Shown one piece after another: positions 8,112 through 16,841 of a DNA stretch of 64,000 bases. Source of the stretch: Castellaniella sp044508625 (lineage in GTDB: Bacteria; Pseudomonadota; Gammaproteobacteria; Burkholderiales; Burkholderiaceae_B); the NCBI GenBank assembly GCA_044508625.1, contig JBIQHJ010000001.1, positions 186,001-250,000 on the forward strand, read 5' to 3'. The number at the start of each line of letters is the position of its first letter. The stretch's first letter is position 1. Position numbers and translations under genes: made by a program. The notes beneath the pieces are model-generated. The model did no database searches. It saw nothing but the letters and a program-made list of their open reading frames with translations, and was not told the DNA's origin.

Positions 8112-9440
8112 TTATTTCACCTCGTTCAACACCTCGCCGATCGTGCCGAAGATCTGCGCGATCTGGGTCTCGTCGATGATGAGCGGAGGCGAGATCGCGA
8201 TGATGTCGCCGGTGTAGCGCACCAGGACGCCCCGGTCGAAGCATTTGGCGAAGACCTCGGCGGCGCGCGCGCCGGGGGCGCCTTCGCGTGGCGCGAGCTC
8301 GATGCCGGCGACCAGCCCCAGGTTGCGGATGTCGATCACGTGGCGGGTGCCCTTGAGCGCATGCGCCGCGTCCTCGAAGGGCTTGGACAGGGCGCGCGCC
8401 CGGTCGAACAATCCCTCGTCCCGGTAGATGCCCAGGGTGGCGAGGACGGCCGCCGTGGCCATGGGGTGCGCCGAGTAGGTGTAGCCGTGAAAGAATTCGA
8501 TGCCGCTCGCGCTCGCCTCGAGGATGGCGTCGTGGATGCCGCGGCGCACCGCCACCGCGCCGGCCGGCACGGCGGCGTTGCTGATGCCCTTGGCCATGGT
8601 GATGATGTCGGGCGTCACGCCGAAGAAATCGCTGGCGGTGGCCGCGCCCAGGCGCCCGAAGCCGGTGATGACCTCGTCGAAGATGAGCAGGATGCCGTGC
8701 TTTTCGGTGATGGCGCGCAGCTTTTCCAGGTAGCCCTTGGGCGGCAGCAGCACGCCGGTGGAGCCGGCGAGGGGCTCGACGATGACTGCGGCGATGGTGG
8801 AGGCGTCGTGCAGCGCAACGATGCTTTCGAGGGCGTCGGCGAAATGCTCGCCCCAGGCGGGCTGCCCGCGCGTCCAGGCGTTGTGGGCCAGGTCGTGCGT
8901 GTGGGGCAGGTGGTCCACGCCGGGCAGCAGCACGCCCGAGAAGGTCTTGCGGTTGGGCGAGATGCCGCCGACCGAGATGCCGCCGAATCCCACGCCGTGG
9001 TAGCCGCGCTCGCGGCCGATCAGGCGGGTGCGCTGGCCTTCGCCGCGCGCCCGGTGGTAGGCCAGGGCGATCTTGAGCGCGGTGTCGACCGACTCCGAGC
9101 CCGAATTGGTGAAGAAAATGCGGTCCAGGCCGGCGGGCATCAGCGCGGCGACCTCGGTGGCCGCCCGGAATGAATCCTCGTGGCCGATCTGGAAGCTGGG
9201 CGCGTAGTCCAGCTCGACGGACTGGCGGGCCAGGGCCTCGATGATGGGCCGGCGGGCGTGGCCGGCGTTCACGCACCACAGGCCGGCGGTGCCGTCCAGG
9301 ACCTGGTGGCCGTCGGCCGCCGTGTAGTGCATGTCCTTGGCCGCCTTCAGCATGCGGGGGTGCGCCTTGAACTGGCGGTTGGCGGTAAAGGGCATCCACA
9401 GATTGGACAGGTCCGTGGCGGAAGTGGTGTCGGTGCGCAT
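8112..9440 (-). CDS. Omega-amino acid:pyruvate aminotransferase (class III, beta-alanine-pyruvate type)
   Basis: 442 residues, PLP-dependent fold type I. The PLP lysine lies in TMAKGISNAA (K284) and the PLP-pyridine aspartate in FDEVITGFGR (D255). TNSGSESVDTALK and GRERGYHGVGFGG are the cofactor-phosphate and substrate loops. NLWMPFTANRQFK at the N-terminus is characteristic of beta-alanine/omega-amino acid:pyruvate transaminases. The reaction is transfer of an omega-amino group to pyruvate, giving alanine. The ATG at 9440 follows GAGG at a workable distance. The divergent MocR regulator probably controls it. Confidence 0.85.
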   Translation of the reverse strand: MRTDTTSATDLSNLWMPFTANRQFKAHPRMLKAAKDMHYTAADGHQVLDGTAGLWCVNAGHARRPIIEALARQSVELDYAPSFQIGHEDSFRAATEVAALMPAGLDRIFFTNSGSESVDTALKIALAYHRARGEGQRTRLIGRERGYHGVGFGGISVGGISPNRKTFSGVLLPGVDHLPHTHDLAHNAWTRGQPAWGEHFADALESIVALHDASTIAAVIVEPLAGSTGVLLPPKGYLEKLRAITEKHGILLIFDEVITGFGRLGAATASDFFGVTPDIITMAKGISNAAVPAGAVAVRRGIHDAILEASASGIEFFHGYTYSAHPMATAAVLATLGIYRDEGLFDRARALSKPFEDAAHALKGTRHVIDIRNLGLVAGIELAPREGAPGARAAEVFAKCFDRGVLVRYTGDIIAISPPLIIDETQIAQIFGTIGEVLNEVK

Positions 9441-9517
9441 GGCGACCTCGCGATCGAAGGATGGAGAGACGGAAAATCGGTCGATCCATTCTGTGCCGCC
9501 CCCTGGGTGAAATACAT

Positions 9518-9574
9518 ATACAGTGGTAGGATGGCTGGATAGCTGTATTGACTCAGTTGATGTAACTGTATTGA
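9518..9574. promoter_or_regulatory. Candidate MocR operator: two direct repeats and one inverted copy
   Basis: CTGTATTGA occurs at 9543-9551 and again at 9566-9574, 23 bases apart (about two helical turns). An inverted partial copy, ATACAGT, lies at 9518-9524. All fall between the divergent aminotransferase and MocR genes. MocR regulators commonly bind spaced direct repeats in such positions; binding here is inferred. Confidence 0.45.
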
Positions 9575-9611
9575 TCGATGGGCGTGCAGGACCGCGCCCG
9601 CAGGGGATGGG

Positions 9612-11057
9612 ATGATCCTGTTCGAGCCCGACCGCGACCGCAAGCGCGCGCCTTCCCTCGTCGACCAGGCGGCCGGCGCGCTCGAGCGGGCCATTCGCGA
9701 GCGCGTCCTGCGGCCGGGCATGGCGCTGCCCTCGGTGCGGCGGTTTGCCCGGGACCACGGGCTCAGCACCTTCACCGTGATGGCGGCCTACAACCGCCTG
9801 GTGGCGCAGGGCCTGCTGCAGTCGCGCCCGGGCGCCGATTTCCGCGTCGCGCGCCGGCGGGCCGTGGCCGCCCCGCCGCCGGCACCGGCCTGGGTGGCGC
9901 CGCGGATCGGGCCGTCCTGGCTGCTGTCGGACGTGTTCGCCGACCATTCCATCTCGATCAAGTCCGGCTGCGGCTGGCTGCCGCCGGACTGGCACAACGA
10001 GGCCGGCCTGCAGCACGCGCTGCGCCAGCTCGGGCGCGTCCCGGTGAGCCAGATGGCCTCCTACGGCCATCCGCTGGGCTACCATCCCCTGCGCGAGCAC
10101 ATCGCCCACCGGCTGGGCGAGCACGGCCTGGAGGCCGCGGCGGGCCAGGTGCTCCTCACGCACGGGGCGACGCAGGCGCTGGACATCGTCGTGCGCACGG
10201 TGCTGCGGCCGGGCGACCACGTGGCGGTCGAGACCCCATGCTACGCCAACCTGCTGCAGATCCTGGCCCTGAACGGGATCGTGGTGCACGGCGTGCCGCG
10301 CACCGCCGACGGCGTCTGCGGCCAGACTCTCGAGCGCCTGGCGCGCGAGCATCCGCTCAGGGCGGTGTTCGTCACCACGGCCTTGCAGAATCCGACCGGC
10401 GCGACCTTCACGATGGCCGGCGCCTTCCGCCTGCTGCAACTGGCCGAGCGGCATGCCTTCCTGGTGGTCGAGGACGACGTGTCGCGCGACTTGCTGCTCG
10501 AGCCCGCCCCGCTGCTCGCGGCGCTCGCCGGCACGGGCCGCGTGGTCTACGTGTCGGGCTTTTCCAAGAGCGTCATGCCGTCGATGCGGGTGGGCTACCT
10601 GCTGTGCTCGGGCGACCTGCTGGACCAGTGCGCGCGCACCAAGATGTCCATGGGTCTCACCTCGGCCGAGATGATGGAGCGCGCCGTCTATCACGTGCTG
10701 CGCGACGGCCGCCACGGCACCTACATGCGCGGCGTGCGCGAGCGCCTGCGCCAGGCCCACGACCAGGTCAGCGGGGCCATGGCCCAGGGCGATTTCGAGG
10801 TGTTCGGCGAGCCGGGGGCGGGCCTGTTCCTGTGGGCCCGGCCGCGGCGGCTGCCGCCCGGCGGGGCCGTCGAGCTGGCGGCCCGCGCGCTGGAGGCCGG
10901 CATCTGGCTGGCGCCGGGGGCCTATTTCGATCCCGAGGGCCGCGACGAGGGCTGGTTCCGCTTCAACGTGGCGTATTCGGGGCATCCGCGCCTGTGGCGC
11001 TTCTTCAGGGATGCGGCGCGCGCGCCGCGCGGCGCGGGGCCTCAGGCCCTGCGATAG
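9612..11057 (+). CDS. MocR-family (GntR HTH plus aminotransferase domain) transcriptional regulator
   Basis: 481 residues. A GntR-type winged helix covers about residues 14-80 (PSVRRFARDHGLSTFTVMAAY), followed by a fold-type I aminotransferase-like domain. The PLP-binding set is intact: QNPTG (259-263), EDDV (287-290) and the internal lysine in VSGFSKSVMPSMRVGYL (K319). Such proteins sense PLP with an amino compound and regulate a neighbouring gene. Here the target is most likely the divergent omega-aminotransferase. The 3' end overlaps the convergent folA by 16 bases. Confidence 0.9.
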   Translation: MILFEPDRDRKRAPSLVDQAAGALERAIRERVLRPGMALPSVRRFARDHGLSTFTVMAAYNRLVAQGLLQSRPGADFRVARRRAVAAPPPAPAWVAPRIGPSWLLSDVFADHSISIKSGCGWLPPDWHNEAGLQHALRQLGRVPVSQMASYGHPLGYHPLREHIAHRLGEHGLEAAAGQVLLTHGATQALDIVVRTVLRPGDHVAVETPCYANLLQILALNGIVVHGVPRTADGVCGQTLERLAREHPLRAVFVTTALQNPTGATFTMAGAFRLLQLAERHAFLVVEDDVSRDLLLEPAPLLAALAGTGRVVYVSGFSKSVMPSMRVGYLLCSGDLLDQCARTKMSMGLTSAEMMERAVYHVLRDGRHGTYMRGVRERLRQAHDQVSGAMAQGDFEVFGEPGAGLFLWARPRRLPPGGAVELAARALEAGIWLAPGAYFDPEGRDEGWFRFNVAYSGHPRLWRFFRDAARAPRGAGPQALR

Positions 11058-11527
11058 GTGACGAAATCGTAGTCCAGCCCGTTCTCGCGGGGCTGGGGCA
11101 GGCGCTCGACCTCGCGCCACTGGCCCGCGGGCAGCTCCGGGAACCAGGTGTCGCCCTCGATCGCCGCGTGGATCTCCGTCGCCACGAGCTCGTCGGCCAG
11201 GGGCAGGGCGAGCCGGAAGACCTGCTCGCCGCCGATGACGCAGGCCACCGGCGCATCCGCGCAGGCGGCCAGGGCGGCCTCCAGCGAGGGCATGACCTCG
11301 GCGCCCGGCGCGTCGAAGCCCGAGCGGCTGAGCACCAGGTTCCGGCGCCCGCGCAGGGGCCGCCCGAGCGAGGCCCAGGTTTTGCGGCCCATGATGACGG
11401 GATGTCCCAGGGTGCTGCGCTTGAAGTGCGCCAGGTCGGAGGGCAGGCGCCAGGGCATGGCGTTGTCGCGCCCGATCACGCGGTTGTCCGCGTAGGCGGC
11501 GACCAGCCGGATGGTGCGTGGAGGCAT
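11042..11527 (-). CDS. folA: Dihydrofolate reductase
   Basis: 161 residues, the usual size for chromosomal DHFR. It reduces dihydrofolate to tetrahydrofolate with NADPH in the cytosol. MPWRLPSDLAHFKRST contains the proton-donor aspartate in the position of E. coli D27, GRKTWASLGRPL is the NADPH-binding region, and CVIGGEQVF is the conserved GG turn. The C-terminal DYDFVTYRR matches the family end. It is convergent with the MocR gene and lies 55 bases after the HxlR gene. Confidence 0.95.
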   Translation of the reverse strand: MPPRTIRLVAAYADNRVIGRDNAMPWRLPSDLAHFKRSTLGHPVIMGRKTWASLGRPLRGRRNLVLSRSGFDAPGAEVMPSLEAALAACADAPVACVIGGEQVFRLALPLADELVATEIHAAIEGDTWFPELPAGQWREVERLPQPRENGLDYDFVTYRRA

Positions 11528-11582
11528 GGGGGATCCTTGGAGGCGGGCGATGGGCGCAGTGTAAACCAGGCGCGCCCCGGGT

Positions 11583-12263
11583 TCAGGCCGCCGGGGCGCC
11601 CGCCTCCGCGGGGCGCGGCACCGAGAAGCATCCCAGGAAATCCTCGACCGCCCGGCGATCGCCGGCGAGGGCGGCGCGCCCCTCGTCCAGCGCCGCGTCC
11701 AGGCTCGCGGCCCCGTAGGCCAGGTGCAGCAGCGTGGTCGGATCCGTGCGCAGGCTCGCCACCGTCGATGCGCCGGGCTCGGCGCGCCGGACGTCGAAGG
11801 TCCCCGCGCGCACGCGGGCGGTGAACGCCTGCCCGTCCAGGACCAGCGTGACGCAGGCGTCCCGCCCGGCGGCCCTTTCGGGGTCGAACAGCGCGCGAAA
11901 CGACAGGATCATGGAATCGGTGTTGAGGGGGCTGCCGCGCGCGAAGGCGGGCGAGCGCACCCCCCACTGCAGCAATTGCAGCAGGATGGGCTCGAGCTCG
12001 CGGCCCCAGGGCGTCAGCTCGTAGGCCATGACGGCCGCCGGCGGCGGCTGGCGGCGCCGGGTCACGACCAGGGCGGCCTCGAGCTCGGCGAGGCGCTGGG
12101 ACAGCACGTTGGCGCTGATGCCCTTGAGGCCCGCGCGCAGGTCCGTGAACCGCTTGGGGCCCAGCAGGAGCTCGCGCACGATCAGCAGCGCCCAGCGCTC
12201 GCCGATCAGGTCCAGCGCGTGCGCGGCGGCGCAGCCGTCGCCATAGCTTCGTTTCACGCTCAT
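11583..12263 (-). CDS. HxlR-family transcriptional regulator with C-terminal SCP2-like domain
   Basis: 226 residues. The N-terminal winged helix of HxlR type (KRSYGDGCAAAHALDLIGERW, LLLGPKRFTDLRAGLKGIS, LSQRLAELE) covers about residues 3-100. A further ~110 residues resemble a sterol-carrier/SCP2-like ligand domain often appended to HxlR regulators. It is divergent from the SnoaL-VOC gene, which it may control. The ligand is unknown. Confidence 0.85.
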   Translation of the reverse strand: MSVKRSYGDGCAAAHALDLIGERWALLIVRELLLGPKRFTDLRAGLKGISANVLSQRLAELEAALVVTRRRQPPPAAVMAYELTPWGRELEPILLQLLQWGVRSPAFARGSPLNTDSMILSFRALFDPERAAGRDACVTLVLDGQAFTARVRAGTFDVRRAEPGASTVASLRTDPTTLLHLAYGAASLDAALDEGRAALAGDRRAVEDFLGCFSVPRPAEAGAPAA

Positions 12264-12282
12264 GTGTTACAGCATACCATCA

Positions 12283-12320
12283 AATCCTAATAAATGATTT
12301 TTCAGTTGTTTTTTAGGACT
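12283..12320. promoter_or_regulatory. Candidate HxlR operator (inverted repeat)
   Basis: AATCCTAATAAA (12283-12294) and TTTTTTAGGACT (12309-12320) are imperfect inverted copies sharing TCCTAA/TTAGGA. They lie in the AT-rich gap between the divergent HxlR and SnoaL-VOC genes, the expected place for an HxlR dimer site. The only support is symmetry and location. Confidence 0.4.
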
Positions 12321-12408
12321 AAACAATCGTACAGTCTGGCTTGGGGACGGAAGATCCCGTTTCCCGCGACCATGCCCGCCGGGCATGGCGAGCCAAAGGA
12401 GATCAACG

Positions 12409-13326
12409 ATGCAGACGAATACCCGAGACGACGCGGCCCAGTCCGCCCTGCGCGCGATCCTGGACGAATGGCTCCAGGCCTCGCAACGGCGCGACCTGGA
12501 TGCCTTGATGGCCTGCTATGCGCCCGACGTCGTGGCCTATGATGCGATCCAGTCCTTGCGCTTCGTGGGGCGGGACGCCTATCGCGACCATTGGCGCATG
12601 TGCTTCGACATGTGCCCCGAAGGTGGTCTGGGCCTGCGCCTGCAGGACCTCGAGCTCAGCGCCGGCGGCGGCGTCGGCTATGCGCACGCGCTGGTGGGAT
12701 GCTCCGATGGGTCGGGCAAACGGGAATCCTGGGGCCGCATGAGCTCCGGATTCCGGCGGGAAGGCGGACGCTGGGTGATCGCCCACGAGCATTTTTCCTT
12801 TCCCTTCGATATCGCGACGGGCAAGGCGATGATGCACTTGCTGCCCGACGGCGGCGCGCGGCTCATGCCCATCCCGCCCGACATGAACGCGGTGGCGCCC
12901 CATCTCGTGTGCCGGGACGCCGCGGGGGCGATCGAGTTCTACGAGAGGGTTTTCGGCGCCACCGAGATGGCGCGCCTGGACAAGCCCGGAGGCGGCGGCG
13001 TGATCCACGCCTGCCTGCGGATCGGCGATTCCGCGGTGATGCTGATGGAGGAAACGCCCCAGTGCCAGGTGAACAGCCCGGCCACGCTCGGGGGGACGCC
13101 GGTCATGGTCCATCTCTACGTGGAGGACGCGGACGCCGTTTTCGCGCGCGCGGTGGAGGCCGGCGCCGTGGTGCTGGTGCCGCTCGCCGACATGTTCTGG
13201 GGCGACCGCCACGGCGTCGTCCTCGATCCCTATGGGCACAAATGGGAGATCGCCACGCACGTGCGCGATGTCTCCCCCGAGGCCATCCAGGAAGCCGCCG
13301 CGAAGCTCAGCCAGCAGGCCGCGTAG
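12409..13326 (+). CDS. SnoaL-like / VOC (glyoxalase-like) fusion protein
   Basis: 305 residues made of two domains. About residues 10-140 are SnoaL/NTF2-like (LDEWLQASQRRDLDALMACYAPDV, then ending RWVIAHEHFSFPFD). About 155-295 are a vicinal-oxygen-chelate domain of the PhnB/glyoxalase type (VAPHLVCRDAAGAIEFYERVFGA, ending DRHGVVLDPYGHKWEIATHV). The start at 12409 is chosen for AAAGGAG upstream rather than the ATG at 12385. Both domains are small-molecule binding or isomerising folds; no reaction can be assigned. Divergent HxlR control suggests a response to a reactive or toxic compound. Confidence 0.75.
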   Translation: MQTNTRDDAAQSALRAILDEWLQASQRRDLDALMACYAPDVVAYDAIQSLRFVGRDAYRDHWRMCFDMCPEGGLGLRLQDLELSAGGGVGYAHALVGCSDGSGKRESWGRMSSGFRREGGRWVIAHEHFSFPFDIATGKAMMHLLPDGGARLMPIPPDMNAVAPHLVCRDAAGAIEFYERVFGATEMARLDKPGGGGVIHACLRIGDSAVMLMEETPQCQVNSPATLGGTPVMVHLYVEDADAVFARAVEAGAVVLVPLADMFWGDRHGVVLDPYGHKWEIATHVRDVSPEAIQEAAAKLSQQAA

Positions 13327-13433
13327 GGGGCGCGGCCACGTTTTATCGAGCGGCCGGCATGCCCGAGCGGAACGGACGGGCCAGTGGCGGTCCGCGCCGG
13401 GCGGGCCGCATGGCGAGGCGTGTCGATCCAGCG

Positions 13434-13940
13434 TCAATCCAGGGGATGGATCGCCTGGCCGGCGCAGCCGGCCAGCAGGTCCGCGAGCGGGCCCTGCGCC
13501 AGGACCAGGCCGGGCGCCAGGTCGGCGAGCGGCCGCAGCACGAACGCGCGTTCGTGCATCCTCGGATGCGGGACGATCAGGTCGGGCTGGTCGACCCGGC
13601 GATCGCCGTACAGCAGCAGGTCCAGGTCCAGGGTGCGTGGCGCATTGCGGTAGGGGCGTTCGCGCCCGTGCTCGCGCTCGATGGCCTGCAGCAGGGCCAG
13701 CACGGCCCGAGGCGCGAGGGCCGTGCGCGCACGCGCCACGGCGTTGATGTAGTCGGGGCCCGAGGAATCGACGGGCGCGCTGCGGTACAGGGGCGAGAGC
13801 CGCAAGGCCAGGATGCCCTCAGCGCGCGCGAGCCGTTCCGCGGCCAGGCGCAGGGTGCCGGCGGCGTCGCCCAGGTTGGCGCCCAGGCCGATGTAGACAT
13901 CGACTTGCGGTCCACGCGCGGGATCGGTCGGCTCGATCAC
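13434..13940 (-). CDS. folK: 2-amino-4-hydroxy-6-hydroxymethyldihydropteridine pyrophosphokinase
   Basis: 168 residues starting at a GTG (13940), 17 bases after pcnB. It transfers pyrophosphate from ATP to 6-hydroxymethyl-dihydropterin in folate synthesis. Motifs: YIGLGANLGD at the N-terminus, SPLYRSAPVD, GPDYINAVARA, and the signature RPYRNAPRTLDLDLLLYGD with the two Mg-binding aspartates. VPHPRMHERAFVLRPLADLAP completes the family pattern. An upstream extension in the same frame overlaps pcnB and has no folK similarity, so it is excluded. Confidence 0.93.
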   Translation of the reverse strand: MIEPTDPARGPQVDVYIGLGANLGDAAGTLRLAAERLARAEGILALRLSPLYRSAPVDSSGPDYINAVARARTALAPRAVLALLQAIEREHGRERPYRNAPRTLDLDLLLYGDRRVDQPDLIVPHPRMHERAFVLRPLADLAPGLVLAQGPLADLLAGCAGQAIHPLD

Positions 13941-13957
13941 GGGCGGCGCTCGCGGGA

Positions 13958-15370
13958 TCAGTCCTGGCGGGGCTCGGGCTGGGGAGGCTCGGACTGGCCC
14001 GCCCCCTCGGCCGGATGCGGGCGGCGCTTGCGGCGGCGCCGGCCCACGGGTGCGCCGCGCGCGCCCGCGTGGCCCGCCTGCCAGGCGTCGATCATCTCGC
14101 CGCGACGGTCGTCGCCACTGTTGGCGAGGTCCATCCACCATTGGGCCAGCACGCTGTCGACCTCGCGCGCCTCGGCGCGCAACTGCAGGAAGTCCACCGC
14201 CGCGCGGAATCGGGGCTGCTCGATCAGCCGCCAGATCGAGCGCACGGTCGCGCGCTCGAAGCGGGCCTGCATGAGCCAGATTTCCCGCATGTCGGACTGG
14301 TAGCGCCGCTGGATGGCGAGCTTGTGGGTCTGGTCGTCGATCACGGAGTCGGCGGCCTGGATCAGCGCCTCGTTGCGCTGCATGCCCTGGGCCGTCAGGG
14401 CCTGCCAGCGCTTGTGCACCAGGCGCCACAGCAGCGCGGCGAACAGGAAGCTCGGGCTGACGGCCTTGCCGGCGCGCACGCGCGCGTCGGTGCGCGAGAG
14501 CGCGATCTCGACGAAATCCTCGCCACCCTGTTCCTCGAAGATCCGATCGATCAGGGGCATCAGGTTCTGGATGAGGCCGGAGCTGCGCAATTGCCGCAGG
14601 CAGTCCATGGCGTGGCCGCAGGTGAGGAGCTTGAGCGTCTCGTCGAACAGGCGCGAGGCGGGCACGTGCTCGATCAGGCCGGCCAGGCGCGCGATGGGCT
14701 GCTCGGTCGGCGGATCGATGCGCGCACCGAGCTTTGCGGCGAAGCGCATGGCGCGCAGCATGCGTACCGGGTCCTCGCGATAGCGGGTCTCGGGATCGCC
14801 GATCATGCGGATCACGCGGTTCTTGAGGTCGGCCACGCCCTGGTGGAAATCGATGACCTCCTCCTTGAGGGGGTCGTAGTACAGCGCGTTGATCGTGAAG
14901 TCGCGCCGCGCGGCGTCCTCCTCGTGGGTGCCGAACTCGTTGTCGCGCAGGATGCGGCCGTGCTCGTCGGTTTCCTGGCCGCCCGAGGACGGTGCGCGGA
15001 AGGTCGAGGTCTCGATCACCTCCTGGCCGAACACCACGTGGACGAGCTGGAAGCGCCGGCCGATGATGCGGGCCCGCCGGAACAGGGGCCGGATCTGGCT
15101 GGGCGTGGCATTGGTCGCCACGTCGAAGTCCTTGGGCGCGAGGCCGACGATGAGGTCGCGGACCGCGCCGCCGACGATATAGGCGTCGAAGCCGTGCTGG
15201 TTGAGCACCTCGCAGACCTTGATGGCGTGCCGCGAGACCAGGCGGCGATCGATCCCGTGCTTGTCGCGCGCGAGGCGTTCGGGTCCGCCGGACGGTGTCG
15301 CGAGCAGGCGCGATACGAATTTCTTGATGGTCTGCGTGAGCATATTGGGGCGTATTTTATGACTTTGCAT
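13958..15370 (-). CDS. pcnB: Poly(A) polymerase I
   Basis: 470 residues. It adds 3' poly(A) tails to RNA and promotes decay. The class II nucleotidyltransferase core is clear: IVGGAVRDLIVGLAPKDFD, with the metal aspartates at about 81 and 83. The RRDFTINALYYD and RMIGDPETRYREDPVRMLRA motifs that distinguish the tRNA-nucleotidyltransferase/PAP family follow. The arginine-rich and proline-rich tail (RRRRKRRPHPAEG) is typical of proteobacterial PcnB. The ATG at 15370 has GAGGA upstream and overlaps the HAD gene by 14 bases; an ATG at 15343 is the alternative. Confidence 0.93.
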   Translation of the reverse strand: MQSHKIRPNMLTQTIKKFVSRLLATPSGGPERLARDKHGIDRRLVSRHAIKVCEVLNQHGFDAYIVGGAVRDLIVGLAPKDFDVATNATPSQIRPLFRRARIIGRRFQLVHVVFGQEVIETSTFRAPSSGGQETDEHGRILRDNEFGTHEEDAARRDFTINALYYDPLKEEVIDFHQGVADLKNRVIRMIGDPETRYREDPVRMLRAMRFAAKLGARIDPPTEQPIARLAGLIEHVPASRLFDETLKLLTCGHAMDCLRQLRSSGLIQNLMPLIDRIFEEQGGEDFVEIALSRTDARVRAGKAVSPSFLFAALLWRLVHKRWQALTAQGMQRNEALIQAADSVIDDQTHKLAIQRRYQSDMREIWLMQARFERATVRSIWRLIEQPRFRAAVDFLQLRAEAREVDSVLAQWWMDLANSGDDRRGEMIDAWQAGHAGARGAPVGRRRRKRRPHPAEGAGQSEPPQPEPRQD

Positions 15371-16064
15371 CCCGCATGTCCTCGAATAGATCGAGCACGG
15401 GCCAGCCGCGGGTGCCGGCCAGCGCCCGCAGGGCGGGACTGGGGTTGGTCGCCACCGGATGGCTCACCACCTCGAGCAGCGGCAGGTCGTTCATCGAGTC
15501 GCTGTAGAACCAGGATTCGCCGAAGTCCTCGAGCCCGAGCCCGCGCTTGCCCAGCCAGTCGCGCACGCGCAGCACCTTGCCCGCCTGGAAGCTGGGCGTG
15601 CCCAGGATGCGGCCGGTGTAGCCGCCGCGCGCGTCGCGCTCGGGCACCGTGGCGATGAGGTGGGGGATCTCGAGGGCGCGGGCGATGGGGGCGGTGACGA
15701 ACTCGTTGGTCGCGGTGACGATGGCGCACAGGGCGCCGGCGTCGCGGTGGCGGGCCACCAGGGCGCGCGCCGCGGGCAGGATGCGGGGGCGCACGATCTC
15801 GGACATGTAGGACTCGTGCCACCGGGCCAGCTCGTCGTGCGGGGCGAGCTTGAGCAGGCTCAGCATGAAATCCGCGGCCTCCTGGGCGCTGAGGGTGCCC
15901 TCGTTGTAGCGGCGCATCAGCTCGTCGTTGCGCCGGCGGGCGGCCTCGGGGTCGCCCGCGCGCCCGGTGCGGGCGAGGAAGTCGGCCCACTGGTAGTCGC
16001 TGTCGAAGGGCAGCAGGGTGTGGTCCAGGTCGAACAGGGCCAGGGTCTGGGGCGTCGTGGTCAT
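15357..16064 (-). CDS. HAD-superfamily hydrolase, subfamily IB (phosphoserine phosphatase-like)
   Basis: 235 residues. HAD motif I is LFDLDHTLL with the nucleophile aspartate at about 12. Motif II is IVTATN, and motifs III/IV are seen in SFQAGKVLRV and YSDSMNDLPLLE. The HAD-IB fold and size match SerB-like phosphatases often found between hda and pcnB in beta-proteobacteria. Start overlaps the hda stop by four bases and its end overlaps pcnB, so hda-HAD-pcnB-folK looks like one transcript. The substrate is not known. Confidence 0.87.
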   Translation of the reverse strand: MTTTPQTLALFDLDHTLLPFDSDYQWADFLARTGRAGDPEAARRRNDELMRRYNEGTLSAQEAADFMLSLLKLAPHDELARWHESYMSEIVRPRILPAARALVARHRDAGALCAIVTATNEFVTAPIARALEIPHLIATVPERDARGGYTGRILGTPSFQAGKVLRVRDWLGKRGLGLEDFGESWFYSDSMNDLPLLEVVSHPVATNPSPALRALAGTRGWPVLDLFEDMRDAKS

Positions 16065-16762
16065 GGCGTCCTCGGGGTTTGCTGCGCGTCGGCCAGCAGG
16101 TCCTTGAGCAGGGGAAGGGTGATCGGGCGATGGCGGGCGAGGGAGTAGCGGTCCAGCGCATCGACGAGCGCCGTCAGCCGCCCCATGTCGCGGTCGCAAT
16201 GGGTCAGGATCCAGCCCAGGACCTCGTCGCCGAGGCGCAGGCCGCGCGCCTGGGCGCGCTCGCGCAGCGCCGCGGCGCGGTCCTGGTCCGAGAGCTGCTC
16301 GAGGCGGTAGACCAGGTCCCAGCCCAGGCGTGTGCGCAGGTCCTCGCGCAGGGCCATGGCCGTGGGCGCCCGGTCGCCGGCCAGCAGCAGGGCGAAGGCG
16401 CCCGGCGTGCCCGCCGCCGTCCGCCAGCGATTGTACAGGGCAAAGAGCGCGGCCTGCGCCTCGGCGCCGAGCTCGCCCACGTCGTCGATCGCGACCAGGG
16501 CGAGCCGGCGGTCCTCGTCGGTCGCCAGCGCCCGCAATTCGCCGGCATCGGCCGGCGCGGCGAAATACGGCGCCCCGTGGGCCTGCGCGCTCGCGCGCAG
16601 CAGATGGCTGCGGCCCGAGCCCGCGCCGCCCCACAGGTACAGGGCGCGCCCGGGCGCGAGCTCGCGCACGGCCCGCAGGGTCGCCCGATTGTCCCCGATC
16701 ACGAAACCGTCCAGGGTGGGTGGCGACGCCGGCAGGATGTCCAATAGCAGTTGCTGCGTCAT
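16061..16762 (-). CDS. hda: DnaA regulatory inactivator Hda (DnaA-homologous AAA+ protein)
   Basis: 233 residues, DnaA domain III-like without the DNA-binding domain IV. With the DNA-bound sliding clamp, Hda stimulates ATP hydrolysis by DnaA to prevent re-initiation. The start MTQQLLLDILP contains the clamp-binding peptide typical of Hda. The P-loop is GGAGSGRSHLL, Walker B is VAIDDVGEL, and the sensor region reads LLAGDRAP. The start at 16762 is divergent from purM with a 79-base shared promoter region. Confidence 0.9.
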   Translation of the reverse strand: MTQQLLLDILPASPPTLDGFVIGDNRATLRAVRELAPGRALYLWGGAGSGRSHLLRASAQAHGAPYFAAPADAGELRALATDEDRRLALVAIDDVGELGAEAQAALFALYNRWRTAAGTPGAFALLLAGDRAPTAMALREDLRTRLGWDLVYRLEQLSDQDRAAALRERAQARGLRLGDEVLGWILTHCDRDMGRLTALVDALDRYSLARHRPITLPLLKDLLADAQQTPRTP

Positions 16763-16841
16763 GCCAGGGGAAAGTTCATCGTAAAATCGGGGCTTCTCAT
16801 TGTCCAAACATGCAATTCTTGCACATCTGGCGGCTTTTCTC

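Noticed and set aside
8093..8114. Hairpin CGCTGGGAGCG followed by a T-run before the aminotransferase stop
   Set aside because: The T-run follows the stem on the plus strand, but no plus-strand gene ends here. In the direction of the aminotransferase it is not an intrinsic terminator.
8061..9173. Open frame antisense to the omega-aminotransferase
   Set aside because: Arg/Gly/Asp-rich composition typical of shadow frames, with no domain; the opposite strand encodes a complete enzyme.
9578..11824. Long plus-strand frame overlapping the MocR and folA genes, and a minus-strand frame running from 11120 into the aminotransferase
   Set aside because: Both are extensions or out-of-frame readings of real genes. 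The aminotransferase begins at 9440 and MocR at 9612, supported by motifs and divergent layout.
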